Below are positions 1-8,581 of a DNA stretch of 40,754 nt, piece by piece. The number at the start of each line of letters is the position of its first letter. The first letter of the stretch is position 1. Source of the DNA: JACOWB01 sp964373665 (GTDB taxonomy: Archaea; Aenigmatarchaeota; Aenigmatarchaeia; CG10238-14; SCSR01); the NCBI GenBank assembly GCA_964373665.1, contig CAYJVM010000005.1:1-40754 (forward strand), in the 5' to 3' direction. Both the position numbers and the translations under genes were made by a program. A model generated the notes under the pieces. That model saw nothing but the letters and a program-made list of their open reading frames with translations. It was not told the origin of the DNA and made no database searches.

Positions 1-189
1 ACAAGAATCAGATAATTTCTATTACCAAGCTAGGTTTAAAAAGATTTGGTTTTTAGGTTCTGCCGCATAGTTTATTGATTTAGTCAAAATTTAACTTCCG
101 TCGCATTTTCACCACAATAAACACAATTACAATAGCAAGTTTATAATTATGGAACATTGTAATTCTATAATGAAATACAAAAACCAATT

Positions 190-1256
190 ATGAAATCTTT
201 CACGAAATTACAACTACAAGACTTGAAAGATTATTATGAAGTTTTGAACCTGCGCGAAAGAGGTTATAGCAGAAACAAAATAAATGAGATTATAGGCGTT
301 AGTATAGACAAAATTCATAGATGGACAAGGTCTAAATCAAAGCCAACAATAATTAAGATACTGGAAGAATTTAGTCAGAGATTTGATAGAAGCTTGTCTA
401 AAAACGATATGGAAAATATAGCTTATCTGGTTGGTTATAATTTGGGGTGATGGGAACTTATCTAGAAAATTTTGTCATACTTGGTTTTATGGTGTCTACG
501 GCGACTTTTTGAAATAAAGCAATTGCTGCAAACATTTAATGTCAAACCTGTTATCTATAAATATAAAATCGACAACGATAAAATGGCCGTCCACGACAGC
601 ATCTTTTCAAGATTTCTTTTTTGTTTCTGTGCTGTAGTCGAGGATAAAACTAAAATTAAAGTAGAAATTCCAGAGTGGATCATCAAATCTAAAAATAGAG
701 AAGTCAAAGTAAAATTTTTGCAAGGCTTGTTTGACAGTGAACTCAGTAAGATAGCCAAAATTAAAAATAAAATTCTAGCCTATCAAGGTTTGAAATTTTA
801 TACTTGTAAGAGTACAAGTAATGTGAAAGATGGTGTTAGCTTTCTTAATCAAATAAGAAAGATTCTAAAAGGATTTGATATAACAACTAGTAAAGTTACT
901 TTTGATAGAAAGTATGTTAGAAGCAGGGATAACTCCAATATGCAACCAATTTTCTTAGTATCCACACGAATTATATCAATTTGTGCAAATTTATTACTAG
1001 GATAGGGTTCTTGCATAATTATAAAAGAAAAACGTCAGCTTTACATGCTTTGAAAATTGTTGAAAGTTTAGCTAAGTTAGAGGAAGAAAAAATTAAAAAT
1101 TATAAAAAAGTCTTAATATTAAGATCAAAAGGCTTGTCAGCATACAAGATAGCGAAGCTTTTGAAAATAAAAGAACATACAGCAAAGCGTTGGACTTATT
1201 ATGGTCGCAAACCTAGACTCTTTAATTCTAGTTTATCTAAACTTAGTATGCTCTAG
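190..1256 (+). pseudogene. Decayed LAGLIDADG homing endonuclease with HTH segments
   Basis: Three consecutive open segments (190..450, about 472..1005, about 981..1256) in different frames read as one protein of roughly 350 residues. The first ends with a helix-turn-helix-like stretch and the start of a LAGLIDADG helix (AYLVGYNLG); dropping one G from the GGGG near 446 would continue it as GDGNLSRKF, the usual motif. The second has a degenerate second LAGLIDADG helix (FLQGLFDSELS). The third ends in another HTH-like stretch (GLSAYKIAKLLKIKEHTAKR). Frameshifts lie near 446, 510 and 965. The composition is clearly AT-richer than the aaRS genes. The 3' end overlaps the convergent ProRS gene by 14 nt. 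This looks like an invasive endonuclease gene that has decayed; three separate small proteins are less likely. Confidence 0.7.
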
Positions 1257-2694
1257 AGAAGTATACAATTTCTTTACCTTCTTTACTACAATAGATACAT
1301 CTTGATACTTTCGGTTCCTTTTTGAGTGGTATGATTCGTATAGTTGCTCCAGTCTCTACTTTTATCTGCTCTTCGCAATGATTTTCTCCACACCAAGATG
1401 CTTTTACAAAACCGCCTTTACCATCTATGACTTTTTTGAAATCAGTGTAACTTTTCACAGTTGTTATACTGCTATCAAGATTTTTTTTTGCTTTCTTATA
1501 GAGGTTTTCTTGTATACCTTGTAATAACGAAGAAGCTTTCTTCACAGAGTCCTTATCCTTAACAACAATTTTTTCATTAGTGTCTCTTCTGACAATTACA
1601 ACATGCTTATTTTTTATATCCCGTGGTCCAATCTCAATTCTCAATGGTATCCCCTTAAGTTCCCATTCATTGAATTTCCAGCCTGGGGTATATCCTTCTC
1701 TGTTATCAATATTCACACTAAAGCCGTCTTTTTCAAGCATGCCTTTTATTTCTCCAGCTTTCTTCAACACCTGCTTCTTTTCAACATCTTTGTAATATAT
1801 CGGTACAATTACAATTTGGATAGGTGCGACCTTAGGAGGTATCACAAGTCCCTTATCATCACCATGAGCCATTATCAGTCCACCAAGTAATCTAGTAGAT
1901 ATGCCCCACGAAGTGGTCCACACATACTGTTCCTTACCGTTCTTATCCAAGAATTTTATCTCGAAAGGTCTTGAGAAATTCTGACCAAGGTTATGCGATG
2001 TTCCCATTTGCAATGCCTTACCGTCAGGCATCATACCTTCTATTGTAGTCGTATACAATGCACCAGCAAATTTCTCCATCTCGCTTTTTTTGCCAGCTAA
2101 AACAGGAATTGCAAGATAATTTTCAATAAGATCCTGATATTCGCCAAGTATGTACATCACCTCTTTATCAGCAGCGTCTTTTGTCTCGTGTGCTGTATGA
2201 CCTTCCTGCCATAAGAATTCACTTGTTCTGACAAAAGGTTTCGTAGATTTTATTTCTGCACGAAGAACATTGCACCACTGGTTCAGCAATAAAGGCAGGT
2301 CTCTCCAGCTTCTGATCCATTTCGAGTAGAACGTATAGATTATTGTTTCTGATGTAGGTCTTACTACAAGCCTTTCACCGAGCTTATTGTCCCCAGATTG
2401 TGTTACATAAAATACTTCTGGCATGAATCCTTCGAAATGTTCAGCCTCTTTTTTTAAGAGGCTCTCAGGTATGAGCAAAGGAAAATAGGCATTTTTATGG
2501 CCTGTCGATTTTATTTTTTCGTTGAATACATTTTGTATGCTCTCCCAGATGGCGTATGCGGTTGGTCTGAATGCCACTGTACCTTGTGTGACACCATAAT
2601 CTGCCAAATCGGCCTTTTGGACTATTTGCGTGTACCATTCTGAGAAATTTTCAGATTTCTTTACAGTAATTCCTTCTTGTTTTTGTTCTGCCAT
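1243..2694 (-). CDS. proS: Prolyl-tRNA synthetase, archaeal/eukaryotic type
   Basis: Class II synthetase that charges tRNA-Pro in the cytoplasm. It has 483 residues, the normal length for the short archaeal form without a bacterial editing insertion. Class II motif 2 is visible as RTSEFLWQEGHTA and motif 3 as GISTRLLGGLIMAHGDDKG; an anticodon-binding domain follows. The C-terminal zinc-binding domain has a CGENHC cluster and a later CIYC pair, and the protein ends in Tyr (FSRAY), as is typical of this group. The start codon overlaps the stop of the upstream OB-fold gene in TAATG, so the two are probably cotranscribed and translationally coupled. The ATG at 2694 is supported by this overlap. 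Confidence 0.96.
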   Translation of the reverse strand: MAEQKQEGITVKKSENFSEWYTQIVQKADLADYGVTQGTVAFRPTAYAIWESIQNVFNEKIKSTGHKNAYFPLLIPESLLKKEAEHFEGFMPEVFYVTQSGDNKLGERLVVRPTSETIIYTFYSKWIRSWRDLPLLLNQWCNVLRAEIKSTKPFVRTSEFLWQEGHTAHETKDAADKEVMYILGEYQDLIENYLAIPVLAGKKSEMEKFAGALYTTTIEGMMPDGKALQMGTSHNLGQNFSRPFEIKFLDKNGKEQYVWTTSWGISTRLLGGLIMAHGDDKGLVIPPKVAPIQIVIVPIYYKDVEKKQVLKKAGEIKGMLEKDGFSVNIDNREGYTPGWKFNEWELKGIPLRIEIGPRDIKNKHVVIVRRDTNEKIVVKDKDSVKKASSLLQGIQENLYKKAKKNLDSSITTVKSYTDFKKVIDGKGGFVKASWCGENHCEEQIKVETGATIRIIPLKKEPKVSRCIYCSKEGKEIVYFSRAY

Positions 2695-3035
2695 TAAAAC
2701 ATCCTCACACCCAGTTCAACATCCATATCAGGCCTCAACAAAACAACATTCCCGTCCTTGTCAGGTACGCCGAGCATCAGCGCTTCGGACATGAAGTTGG
2801 CTATCTGCTTTGGCGGAAAATTTACCACTCCAATCACTTCCCTTCCCATCAAATCCTCCTTTTTGTATAATTTAGCTATCTGAGCCGAAGAATTCTTAAC
2901 ACCTACCTCAACGCCGAAGTCTATCTTTAGCTTGTATGAAGACTTTCTCGCCTCAGGAAAGTCCGACACTTCAATTATCCTACCAACTCTTATGTCGACT
3001 TTGTCAAAATCCCCGTAGCTTATCTTATCTGCCAT
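2694..3035 (-). CDS. tRNA-binding OB-fold protein (CsaA / MetRS C-terminal-domain type)
   Basis: A 113-residue stand-alone EMAPII/CsaA-type domain. The family hallmark is the N-terminal FDKVDIRVGRI, followed by a strand-rich OB fold and the late motifs VVNFPPKQIANFMSEALMLG and VVLLRPD. Relatives bind tRNA non-specifically, serve as the detached C-terminal domain of MetRS, or act as chaperone-like CsaA. Its coupling to proS (TAATG) favours a role in tRNA binding or delivery, but which synthetase it assists cannot be read from the sequence. The upstream gene overlaps it by 11 nt. The family call is firm; the specific role is inference. Confidence 0.88.
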   Translation of the reverse strand: MADKISYGDFDKVDIRVGRIIEVSDFPEARKSSYKLKIDFGVEVGVKNSSAQIAKLYKKEDLMGREVIGVVNFPPKQIANFMSEALMLGVPDKDGNVVLLRPDMDVELGVRMF

Positions 3036-3234
3036 ACCCTAATTTTCTCCTCAGTTTTCTTAAAGATCTGCTCAACTTTAATTCGTAGTCAAAGCCTAAA
3101 TCTCTTTTACCTATCGCTTTCAATAAGCCTAACTCGGCACGCAGCTGCTTATGCACGCGCTCTCCGTACAACCGTTCTCTTTCGTCGGACTGTACAGGTG
3201 GAAAATGATAGTAGCTCTCATCCATCGCCATCAC
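3025..3234 (-). CDS. Small basic protein of unknown function
   Basis: A 69-residue protein that I do not recognise. The N-terminus is acidic and aromatic (DESYYHFPP); the rest is Arg/Lys-rich and probably helical, ending in KLSRSLRKLRRKLGYGR. It overlaps the downstream OB-fold gene by 11 nt and the upstream winged-helix gene by 17 nt, so it sits in a compressed four-gene run ending in proS. That tight overlap is the main evidence that it is a real gene. The basic C-terminus would suit RNA or DNA binding, which is inference only. Confidence 0.6.
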   Translation of the reverse strand: MMAMDESYYHFPPVQSDERERLYGERVHKQLRAELGLLKAIGKRDLGFDYELKLSRSLRKLRRKLGYGR

Positions 3235-3478
3235 CCAGTATTTTTGCCACGTACTCCCCGCGCTCTGTCAGTTCTGCAGAATGGCCTTTTCCGAAAGAAA
3301 TCAAATCCAGTTCCCTTAATACGCGGGAATTGAACTTTAGCGTGGAAAGTGCGATGCTATGGGTTTCGGATATGTTCTTTAGCAATTCAGTCATCGTTGA
3401 ACATTCAGTATGACGGAGTTTCCTGATAAGAATGATCTGGTTCCGGTTAAGAGTCTTAGATAAAAGCCTTTTCAACAA
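3218..3478 (-). CDS. Winged-helix DNA-binding protein
   Basis: About 86 residues with the pattern of a winged helix: a helix with MTELLKNISETHSIALSTL as the helix-turn-helix, then RVLRELDLISFGKGHSAELTERGEYVAKILG as recognition helix plus wing. Such proteins are common as small archaeal regulators. The start is uncertain. The listed start is TTG, but plausible coding sequence (PPTKFERV) continues upstream in frame without a standard start codon before a TGA. A TATA box at 3536..3545 would place transcription initiation near 3510. It overlaps the next gene downstream by 17 nt and heads the proS run. Regulatory targets are unknown. Confidence 0.65.
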   Translation of the reverse strand: MLKRLLSKTLNRNQIILIRKLRHTECSTMTELLKNISETHSIALSTLKFNSRVLRELDLISFGKGHSAELTERGEYVAKILGDGDG

Positions 3479-3535
3479 TACCCTTTCGAATTTGGTTGGC
3501 GGGACATCGACTCACTCACTATTCTTCGACTTTAA

Positions 3536-3545
3536 CATTTATAAG
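3536..3545 (-). promoter_or_regulatory. TATA box upstream of the winged-helix/proS run
   Basis: On the minus strand the sequence reads CTTATAAATG, a good archaeal TATA box. It is the last such element before the 3478 gene and would start transcription about 26 nt downstream, ahead of the four overlapping genes that end in proS. Confidence 0.5.
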
Positions 3546-3559
3546 AATTTGGGACAACC

Positions 3560-3928
3560 TTACTTACCCGAGTTATCATGCAGTATCAATTCATGCCAGA
3601 GAACTACTTCACAATCCCTTACACCATCAGTTTCCAATCTATAATCATTTAGGACTTTTCTTACCTTTTCTTCATACCAATGTGGTATTTCTCTACCTAC
3701 AAAACAAACAATTCGCGGACCATCTTGGTACATACCATCTGCCAAACCCCTTCCAACCAAAAATTTATGCGTGCCATTTCTTCCCACACCAGCAACTACA
3801 GAATACATGCCAATGGGAGAACCATATAAAGAGAATTTGTCTATTACGATGTCTACACCATGGACTGTAGCATTTACCGGTCCACTTGCCGGAAACTCGC
3901 TCTTGGTTTCTCCTGTATAGAACACCAT
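3560..3928 (-). CDS. Unknown 122-residue protein
   Basis: I do not recognise this protein. It is 122 residues, with a beta-rich N-terminal half containing glycine-rich turns (GSPIGMYSVVAGVGRNGTHKF and GRGLADGMYQDGPRIV) and a helical segment (HWYEEKVRKVLNDYRL) before the C-terminus. It has no signal peptide or membrane segment. The codon pattern and the lack of any better frame support a real gene. It ends upstream of the winged-helix run and is followed on the other side by the IS605-like hairpin remnant, so it may stand alone. Confidence 0.6.
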   Translation of the reverse strand: MVFYTGETKSEFPASGPVNATVHGVDIVIDKFSLYGSPIGMYSVVAGVGRNGTHKFLVGRGLADGMYQDGPRIVCFVGREIPHWYEEKVRKVLNDYRLETDGVRDCEVVLWHELILHDNSGK

Positions 3929-3970
3929 CTACCCTATAATAATTTTTTGTTACTTAAGTACATGAGAAAT

Positions 3971-4061
3971 CTGCGGACTTCAGTCCGCAGTCGAAAGCCG
4001 CGGAAAGGCAGTATAATTAAAAAAAAGGAAACCCCGGTGCTTTAGCCCGGGGAGGATGTTA
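3971..4061 (+). mobile_element. IS200/IS605-like end or MITE remnant (paired hairpins, no transposase)
   Basis: Two strong hairpins lie 41 nt apart between convergently spaced coding regions. The first, CTGCGGACTTCAGTCCGCAG at 3971..3990, is a perfect inverted repeat. The second at 4032..4052 is CCCCGG, a loop of TGCTTTA and GCCCGGGG, directly followed by AGGATGTTAT. A 'CCCC-x-TTTAG-x-GGGG AGGATGT' end is characteristic of archaeal IS605-family elements and of the omega-RNA region at the right end of tnpB genes. No tnpA or tnpB reading frame is present, so this is either a non-autonomous palindrome-bounded element or a leftover end. Exact boundaries are not determinable here. Confidence 0.55.
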
Positions 4062-4077
4062 TAAGCATTAAGTTTAG

Positions 4078-4087
4078 GGATAAATAA
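4078..4087 (+). promoter_or_regulatory. TATA box for mre11 (probably leaderless)
   Basis: GGATAAATAA is centred about 26 nt upstream of the mre11 ATG at 4109. Archaeal transcription starts about 26 nt after the box centre, so the transcript would begin at or next to the start codon. Confidence 0.5.
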
Positions 4088-4108
4088 ATTCAGTCACTAT
4101 AGTCTAGT

Positions 4109-5350
4109 ATGAAGATATCGGTTCTTTCAGATTTACATTTCGGCTACGCATACAACTCAGAACTGGAAAACGACAGCTTTGACAATGCACAAGAAGCGAT
4201 TGAAAAGTCTTTAGATGCGGATTTAATAATTCTGGCGGGCGATGTCTTCGATATACGCGCACCAAAAACGCAGACATGGGGAAGAGCATTGGAAATTCTA
4301 TCAAAACCGTTAATGAAGGACAGCACGGGCATAAAACTTGTCCATGCAGACAAGCAACTTAAAGAAATTTCCCAAAGAAGTTTGAAGCACATACCAGTTA
4401 TAGCCATTACCGGAAACCATGAAAGACTGGCCAAGGGTGAAATCAACACTGTTGAATCCCTGGAAAACGCCGGTCTAGTGATACAGCTTCATCTTAATAC
4501 AGTTGTATTTGAAAAAGGCGGGAAAAGAGTCGCGATACATGGGATGTCGTCAGTGCCCGAAAGATACGCAAAAGATGTCCTGGATAAATGGAATCCTCAA
4601 CCAGTCCCAGATTGCATTAACATTCTGGTGATGCACCAGAGCATAGACCCTTACATATATTCGCCGATAGAGCCGCCGAGCATAAGCCTTTCAAACCTTC
4701 CCAAAGGATTCGACATCATTGTCAACGGTCACTTGCATGGACACAGCATGGAAAAACTGGGCAGCACAACGCTGGTGATGCCCGGAAGCACAGTAATCAC
4801 GCAGATGGAAAGAAACGAGGCGGAGACGGCAAAGGTGATAGCAAGAATAGTAATTGATGACAAGTCAACAGTCGAATTTGTTCCACTGGAAACCAACAGG
4901 AAGCTCTACTACGAGGAATTGCAGATGGAAAGGGGTGTGACAGTCAGGGAACAATTGGAAAGGAAAATAAACCAGCTGCTCTTTTCAAGAGACCATGTGA
5001 AAAAGCCGCTTATCAGACTGAAGCTGACAGGTGACAAGGCTGTGGTCTTGGATAGCGATCTCAGGGATCTGGAAAGAAAATACGCGGACAAGGCGATATT
5101 GGTTTTTGCGAAACAATTAGAGTCTCAGGAATTGACGGAGAAAATGGAACTATTGAAAAATCTTAGAGAACGGAAAATGTCTATTGAGGACTTGGGGCTG
5201 TCGCTTTTGAGGAAAAACATGGGTGAGCTAGGTTCCGATGAGAGTTTTGATTATGAGGCTACGTTCAGGCTCCTGAGCGACGGCCAGGTTGACACAGCGA
5301 TGGGGATATTGATTGGCCAGCAGACTACATTGAATGTGCAGAGGCGATGA
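4109..5350 (+). CDS. mre11: DNA repair exonuclease Mre11
   Basis: Nuclease subunit of the Mre11-Rad50 complex, which resects and tethers DNA double-strand breaks. The 413-residue protein shows the calcineurin-like phosphoesterase motifs in order: DLHFG (residues 8-12, metal-binding Asp and His), GDVFD (44-48), GNHE near residue 100, an MHQS histidine, and HGHLHG near residue 210. The C-terminal region after about residue 270 would hold the capping and Rad50-binding parts. The gene is followed directly by rad50. A TATA box 26 nt upstream suggests a leaderless mRNA. No herA or nurA gene, the usual archaeal partners, lies next to the pair. Confidence 0.95.
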   Translation: MKISVLSDLHFGYAYNSELENDSFDNAQEAIEKSLDADLIILAGDVFDIRAPKTQTWGRALEILSKPLMKDSTGIKLVHADKQLKEISQRSLKHIPVIAITGNHERLAKGEINTVESLENAGLVIQLHLNTVVFEKGGKRVAIHGMSSVPERYAKDVLDKWNPQPVPDCINILVMHQSIDPYIYSPIEPPSISLSNLPKGFDIIVNGHLHGHSMEKLGSTTLVMPGSTVITQMERNEAETAKVIARIVIDDKSTVEFVPLETNRKLYYEELQMERGVTVREQLERKINQLLFSRDHVKKPLIRLKLTGDKAVVLDSDLRDLERKYADKAILVFAKQLESQELTEKMELLKNLRERKMSIEDLGLSLLRKNMGELGSDESFDYEATFRLLSDGQVDTAMGILIGQQTTLNVQRR

Positions 5351-5351
5351 T

Positions 5352-7718
5352 GTGATAACAGAAGTGAAATTGAAAAATTGGCGCTCGCACTCTAATTCAC
5401 AATTGCAGTTTTCACAAGGCACAAACGCATTATTGGGCCATATGGGGAGCGGAAAGACCACAATACTCGACGCTATTTGCTTTGCATTTTTCGGCACATT
5501 TCCCAGTCTGCAATCCAGAAAGATGAAGCTTGACGATCTGGTAATGAACAAGCCGTCGATAAAAGACGTTGCTGAAGTCGAAGTAAGTTTCCAGATTAAT
5601 GGCAAGAACTTTTCGATAAAGCGGATTGTAGAAAAAAGGAAAGGCACGACATATTCGGAGATCCGGGAAAACGGCAAACTTTTGGAAGCGCCGAGCACGC
5701 AGAGGGTGAACGAGATGATAGAGGGCATACTGAAGATCGACTATGAACTGTTCAACAAAGCCATCTATTCTGAGCAGAACGCCCTGGACTATTTCCTTAC
5801 TATACCTAAGGGTCACAGAATGAAGAAAATAGATGAGCTTTTAATGATTGAACGTTTTGAAGCTGCAAGGTCAGGCTCCATAACAGTGGTCAACAAACTC
5901 TCTGAAAGAAAATCTGCCAAACAAGGTGCGGTGGACAGATTGGATTTGAATGAGATGCAAAACACGATACGCATGCTCCAGAATTCTTTGGAAAACTTGG
6001 TTTCAGAAAAATCCAATTTTGACAATGAGGTAAATGAGATAACTAGACAAAGGTCTTTGATGGAAAATGAGCTCAATATTCTCCAAAAGATGCGAGACGA
6101 CTATGAAACAATGAAAAGGGAAGAGAATGGATACACTGGTGCGCTGGAAGAGCTATTGAAAAGCATGGAAAAAATTGAAAGCGCCCTCGCGGAAGTTGAT
6201 AAAGAATCCATAAGCGAGAATCTTACGTCGACTGCACGGTTCTTGGGCAATGCTATGGGAGTAATGGAAGAGAAAAGGAATGAAGAACAAAAGTCAATGG
6301 GGAAGTTTTCGCGGCTTGTAGCAGATGCAGGTTTTTACAAAAAGGAAATTGAAAGGTTGAATGCGGATCTGGAGAACAGGGCCAAGTCCCAGAGAGAGGC
6401 TGACGCCCTGCAGAAAAAGGCGGGAAAATCACCTGAAAAGGACATCGAGAAAAAGAAACGCGTGATAGAAGAATGCGTCGGTAAGTTGGAGTCAGTTAGG
6501 ATAAAAATAAACGATTTGAACGAGACAGTCGAGCAGATTTCCTCTATCAAAGCAAAGTGCCCTGTATGTGACACCAAGCTGACGGAAGAAAAGAAAATCA
6601 TTTTGATCAAGGAAAAAAAACGCGACATAGAGGATCTCAAACACGAATTTCGTGATGCCCTGCAGAAAAAGGAGCTGACTGAAAAGGAAATGAAGGAACT
6701 GGAATTTTATCTCGTACGGTTGAACGAGCTGTTGGTGGCGGTGAAGGACAGCGACAAATTAAAGAGTGAAGCAGACAGTCACAAATCCGCCCTGAAAATT
6801 CTGATGGACAATACCAAAAAACAGGAAAAAGAATTATCCGACCTGCAGAAAAGCATGTTTGAAATGCAGAGCAAAATAAACGATGCGCAAACCCAAAAGC
6901 AAAAATTGGAACTGCTTTCACACTACTTGAGGGAGTATGAGGGAAGCAGAACAAGGATAACAGATATAACACAGCAGAGAAACAGGATTTTACTCCACAT
7001 CCAGAAGGCAGAGAGCTCTTTTGCAGGAAAAGATCTGTACAAAATGGAAAATGAACTGAGATCCTTAATAGGAAAGGAGAAGGAACTGTCGGCAAAAAAG
7101 GAAAACTCGGATAATCTGATACGGGAAAGGGAAAACAGGCTGAGGGAGTTGGAAAGCGTTTTTGCAAACGCGAAGAAGGAAAAGGACGAAATCAAAAGGC
7201 TAGATGATTTGATTTTGCAGTTAAAGCTTTTTGAAAAGGCTCTCGTTGCAACCCAAATCCAGCTGAGGCAGGAATTCGTGATGGCAGTGAATTACTCGAT
7301 GACACAGCTTTGGAAAGTTCTTTATCCTTACCAGGATTTCCCTGACATAAGGCTAAATGTGGAAGAGGGCGACTATGTCTTGCAGCTAAGGACGTTGGGT
7401 GGAGAGTGGGTCAATGCAGACGGTATTGTGTCTGGCGGTGAGCGGTCATTGGCGGCTTTGGCATTAAGAATAGCATTCTCCCTTGTTTTGGCTCCACATT
7501 TGCCAATTCTCTTCCTTGACGAACCTACTGCAAATCTTGATTCCGCGGCCATCAAAGTTTTGTCAGACACGTTGCGGGAAAAAATAGGGGAATTTGTGGA
7601 ACAGACTTTCATAATCACACACACCCCAGAACTGGAGGAAGCTGTTACAGGTTTTGCGTACAAATTGGAAAGAGACAAGTCACGTGACGGATATGCACAA
7701 GTTGTTCAATTGAATTAG
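5352..7718 (+). CDS. rad50: DNA double-strand break repair ATPase Rad50
   Basis: SMC-like ATPase that partners Mre11. Walker A is GHMGSGKT at residues 29-36 (counting from the GTG at 5352), the zinc hook is CPVC near residue 402 between two long charged coiled coils, the ABC signature is SGGERS near 693, and Walker B is LFLDEPTANLD near 722, followed by the ITHTPE switch histidine. Length is 788 residues, slightly short for the family because of compact coiled coils. An ATG at 5334 is in frame, but GTG at 5352 fits better: it gives the usual MITEVKLKNW start and has GAGG about 7 nt upstream. It starts 1 nt after the mre11 stop and is coupled to it. Confidence 0.95.
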   Translation: MITEVKLKNWRSHSNSQLQFSQGTNALLGHMGSGKTTILDAICFAFFGTFPSLQSRKMKLDDLVMNKPSIKDVAEVEVSFQINGKNFSIKRIVEKRKGTTYSEIRENGKLLEAPSTQRVNEMIEGILKIDYELFNKAIYSEQNALDYFLTIPKGHRMKKIDELLMIERFEAARSGSITVVNKLSERKSAKQGAVDRLDLNEMQNTIRMLQNSLENLVSEKSNFDNEVNEITRQRSLMENELNILQKMRDDYETMKREENGYTGALEELLKSMEKIESALAEVDKESISENLTSTARFLGNAMGVMEEKRNEEQKSMGKFSRLVADAGFYKKEIERLNADLENRAKSQREADALQKKAGKSPEKDIEKKKRVIEECVGKLESVRIKINDLNETVEQISSIKAKCPVCDTKLTEEKKIILIKEKKRDIEDLKHEFRDALQKKELTEKEMKELEFYLVRLNELLVAVKDSDKLKSEADSHKSALKILMDNTKKQEKELSDLQKSMFEMQSKINDAQTQKQKLELLSHYLREYEGSRTRITDITQQRNRILLHIQKAESSFAGKDLYKMENELRSLIGKEKELSAKKENSDNLIRERENRLRELESVFANAKKEKDEIKRLDDLILQLKLFEKALVATQIQLRQEFVMAVNYSMTQLWKVLYPYQDFPDIRLNVEEGDYVLQLRTLGGEWVNADGIVSGGERSLAALALRIAFSLVLAPHLPILFLDEPTANLDSAAIKVLSDTLREKIGEFVEQTFIITHTPELEEAVTGFAYKLERDKSRDGYAQVVQLN

Positions 7719-7810
7719 AATATCAATTAAAAGAGATAGAAATAGCTGTCATGTCATCATATTGTTTATCAATGTACTCCAAGAATACTGATAAAAGGCT
7801 AAAGTTATAA

Positions 7811-8581
7811 ATGGCAAGTATGACCATAAAGATGTTGACGGATTATCCGGCCGCGTTTATCCCGGAGGAGAAGGCCCTTGTGATTTCGGACATACATTTA
7901 GGAGTGGAATCTGAACTGTCAAAACTCGGGGTCAGGATACACAAGCAGATAGGGAAATTTACATCAATGCTTGACAAATTGATAGACGCCACTGGCGCCA
8001 GGACAGTGATAATTCTGGGCGATGTGAAGCACAAAGTCCCGGGCGCAACATTCCAGGAGATGCGCGACGTACCGAAATTCTTCGACCATCTTCTGGCTAA
8101 AGTCAACGTCACCGTCTGCAAGGGAAATCACGATGATTTTCTGGAAAAGCTTGTGCCTTCTGGTGTGAAGCTTTACGGCAGCAAAGGATTCAAACTGCAC
8201 AAGTATGGATTTTTCCATGGCCATGCATGGCCTTCAAGGACCCTGGTCAAGTGTGATTACATTTTAATGGGGCACATGCAGCCTGCCGTGGAGTTCAAGG
8301 ACAAGCTCGGCTACCGTTCCAGGCAGCAGATATGGCTCAAGGGAAAGCTGGATAAAAAATCAGTAAAGAAGAAATATGATACAAAACAAACTGGCGAACT
8401 GAATATAATCATAGTTCCTTCATTCAATTCGATGATAGGGAGCTTGAATTTGATGCTGGACAAAGATGTTTCAGGGCCGCTGGTGGCAGAAGCGGTTGAC
8501 ATGGACGAGATGAAGGCATACCTTCTTGACGGCACCTATCTGGGACTTTTGAAGAACATAAGAAAGAACAGCTTAAGATAG
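7811..8581 (+). CDS. Archaeal metallophosphoesterase (SbcD-related, COG1407 type)
   Basis: A 256-residue calcineurin-like phosphoesterase. Metal-binding motifs are visible: SDIHLG near residue 27, LGDVKH near 75, KGNHDD near 108, HGHAWP near 137 and GHMQPA near 155. The N-terminal domain is the enzyme; a basic linker (KGKLDKKSVKKKYD) and a small C-terminal domain follow. This matches the family annotated as 'SbcD-related', which has no firmly assigned substrate. It follows rad50 after 92 nt, so a role in DNA or nucleotide metabolism is plausible. The 3' end overlaps the convergent aIF5B gene by 9 nt. Confidence 0.88.
   Translation: MASMTIKMLTDYPAAFIPEEKALVISDIHLGVESELSKLGVRIHKQIGKFTSMLDKLIDATGARTVIILGDVKHKVPGATFQEMRDVPKFFDHLLAKVNVTVCKGNHDDFLEKLVPSGVKLYGSKGFKLHKYGFFHGHAWPSRTLVKCDYILMGHMQPAVEFKDKLGYRSRQQIWLKGKLDKKSVKKKYDTKQTGELNIIIVPSFNSMIGSLNLMLDKDVSGPLVAEAVDMDEMKAYLLDGTYLGLLKNIRKNSLR

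Noticed and set aside
6637..7167. Long open frame antisense to rad50
   Set aside because: Coiled-coil codons rich in GAA/AAG produce open antisense frames; the antisense product is low-complexity Phe/Ser/Pro and no start signal is seen.
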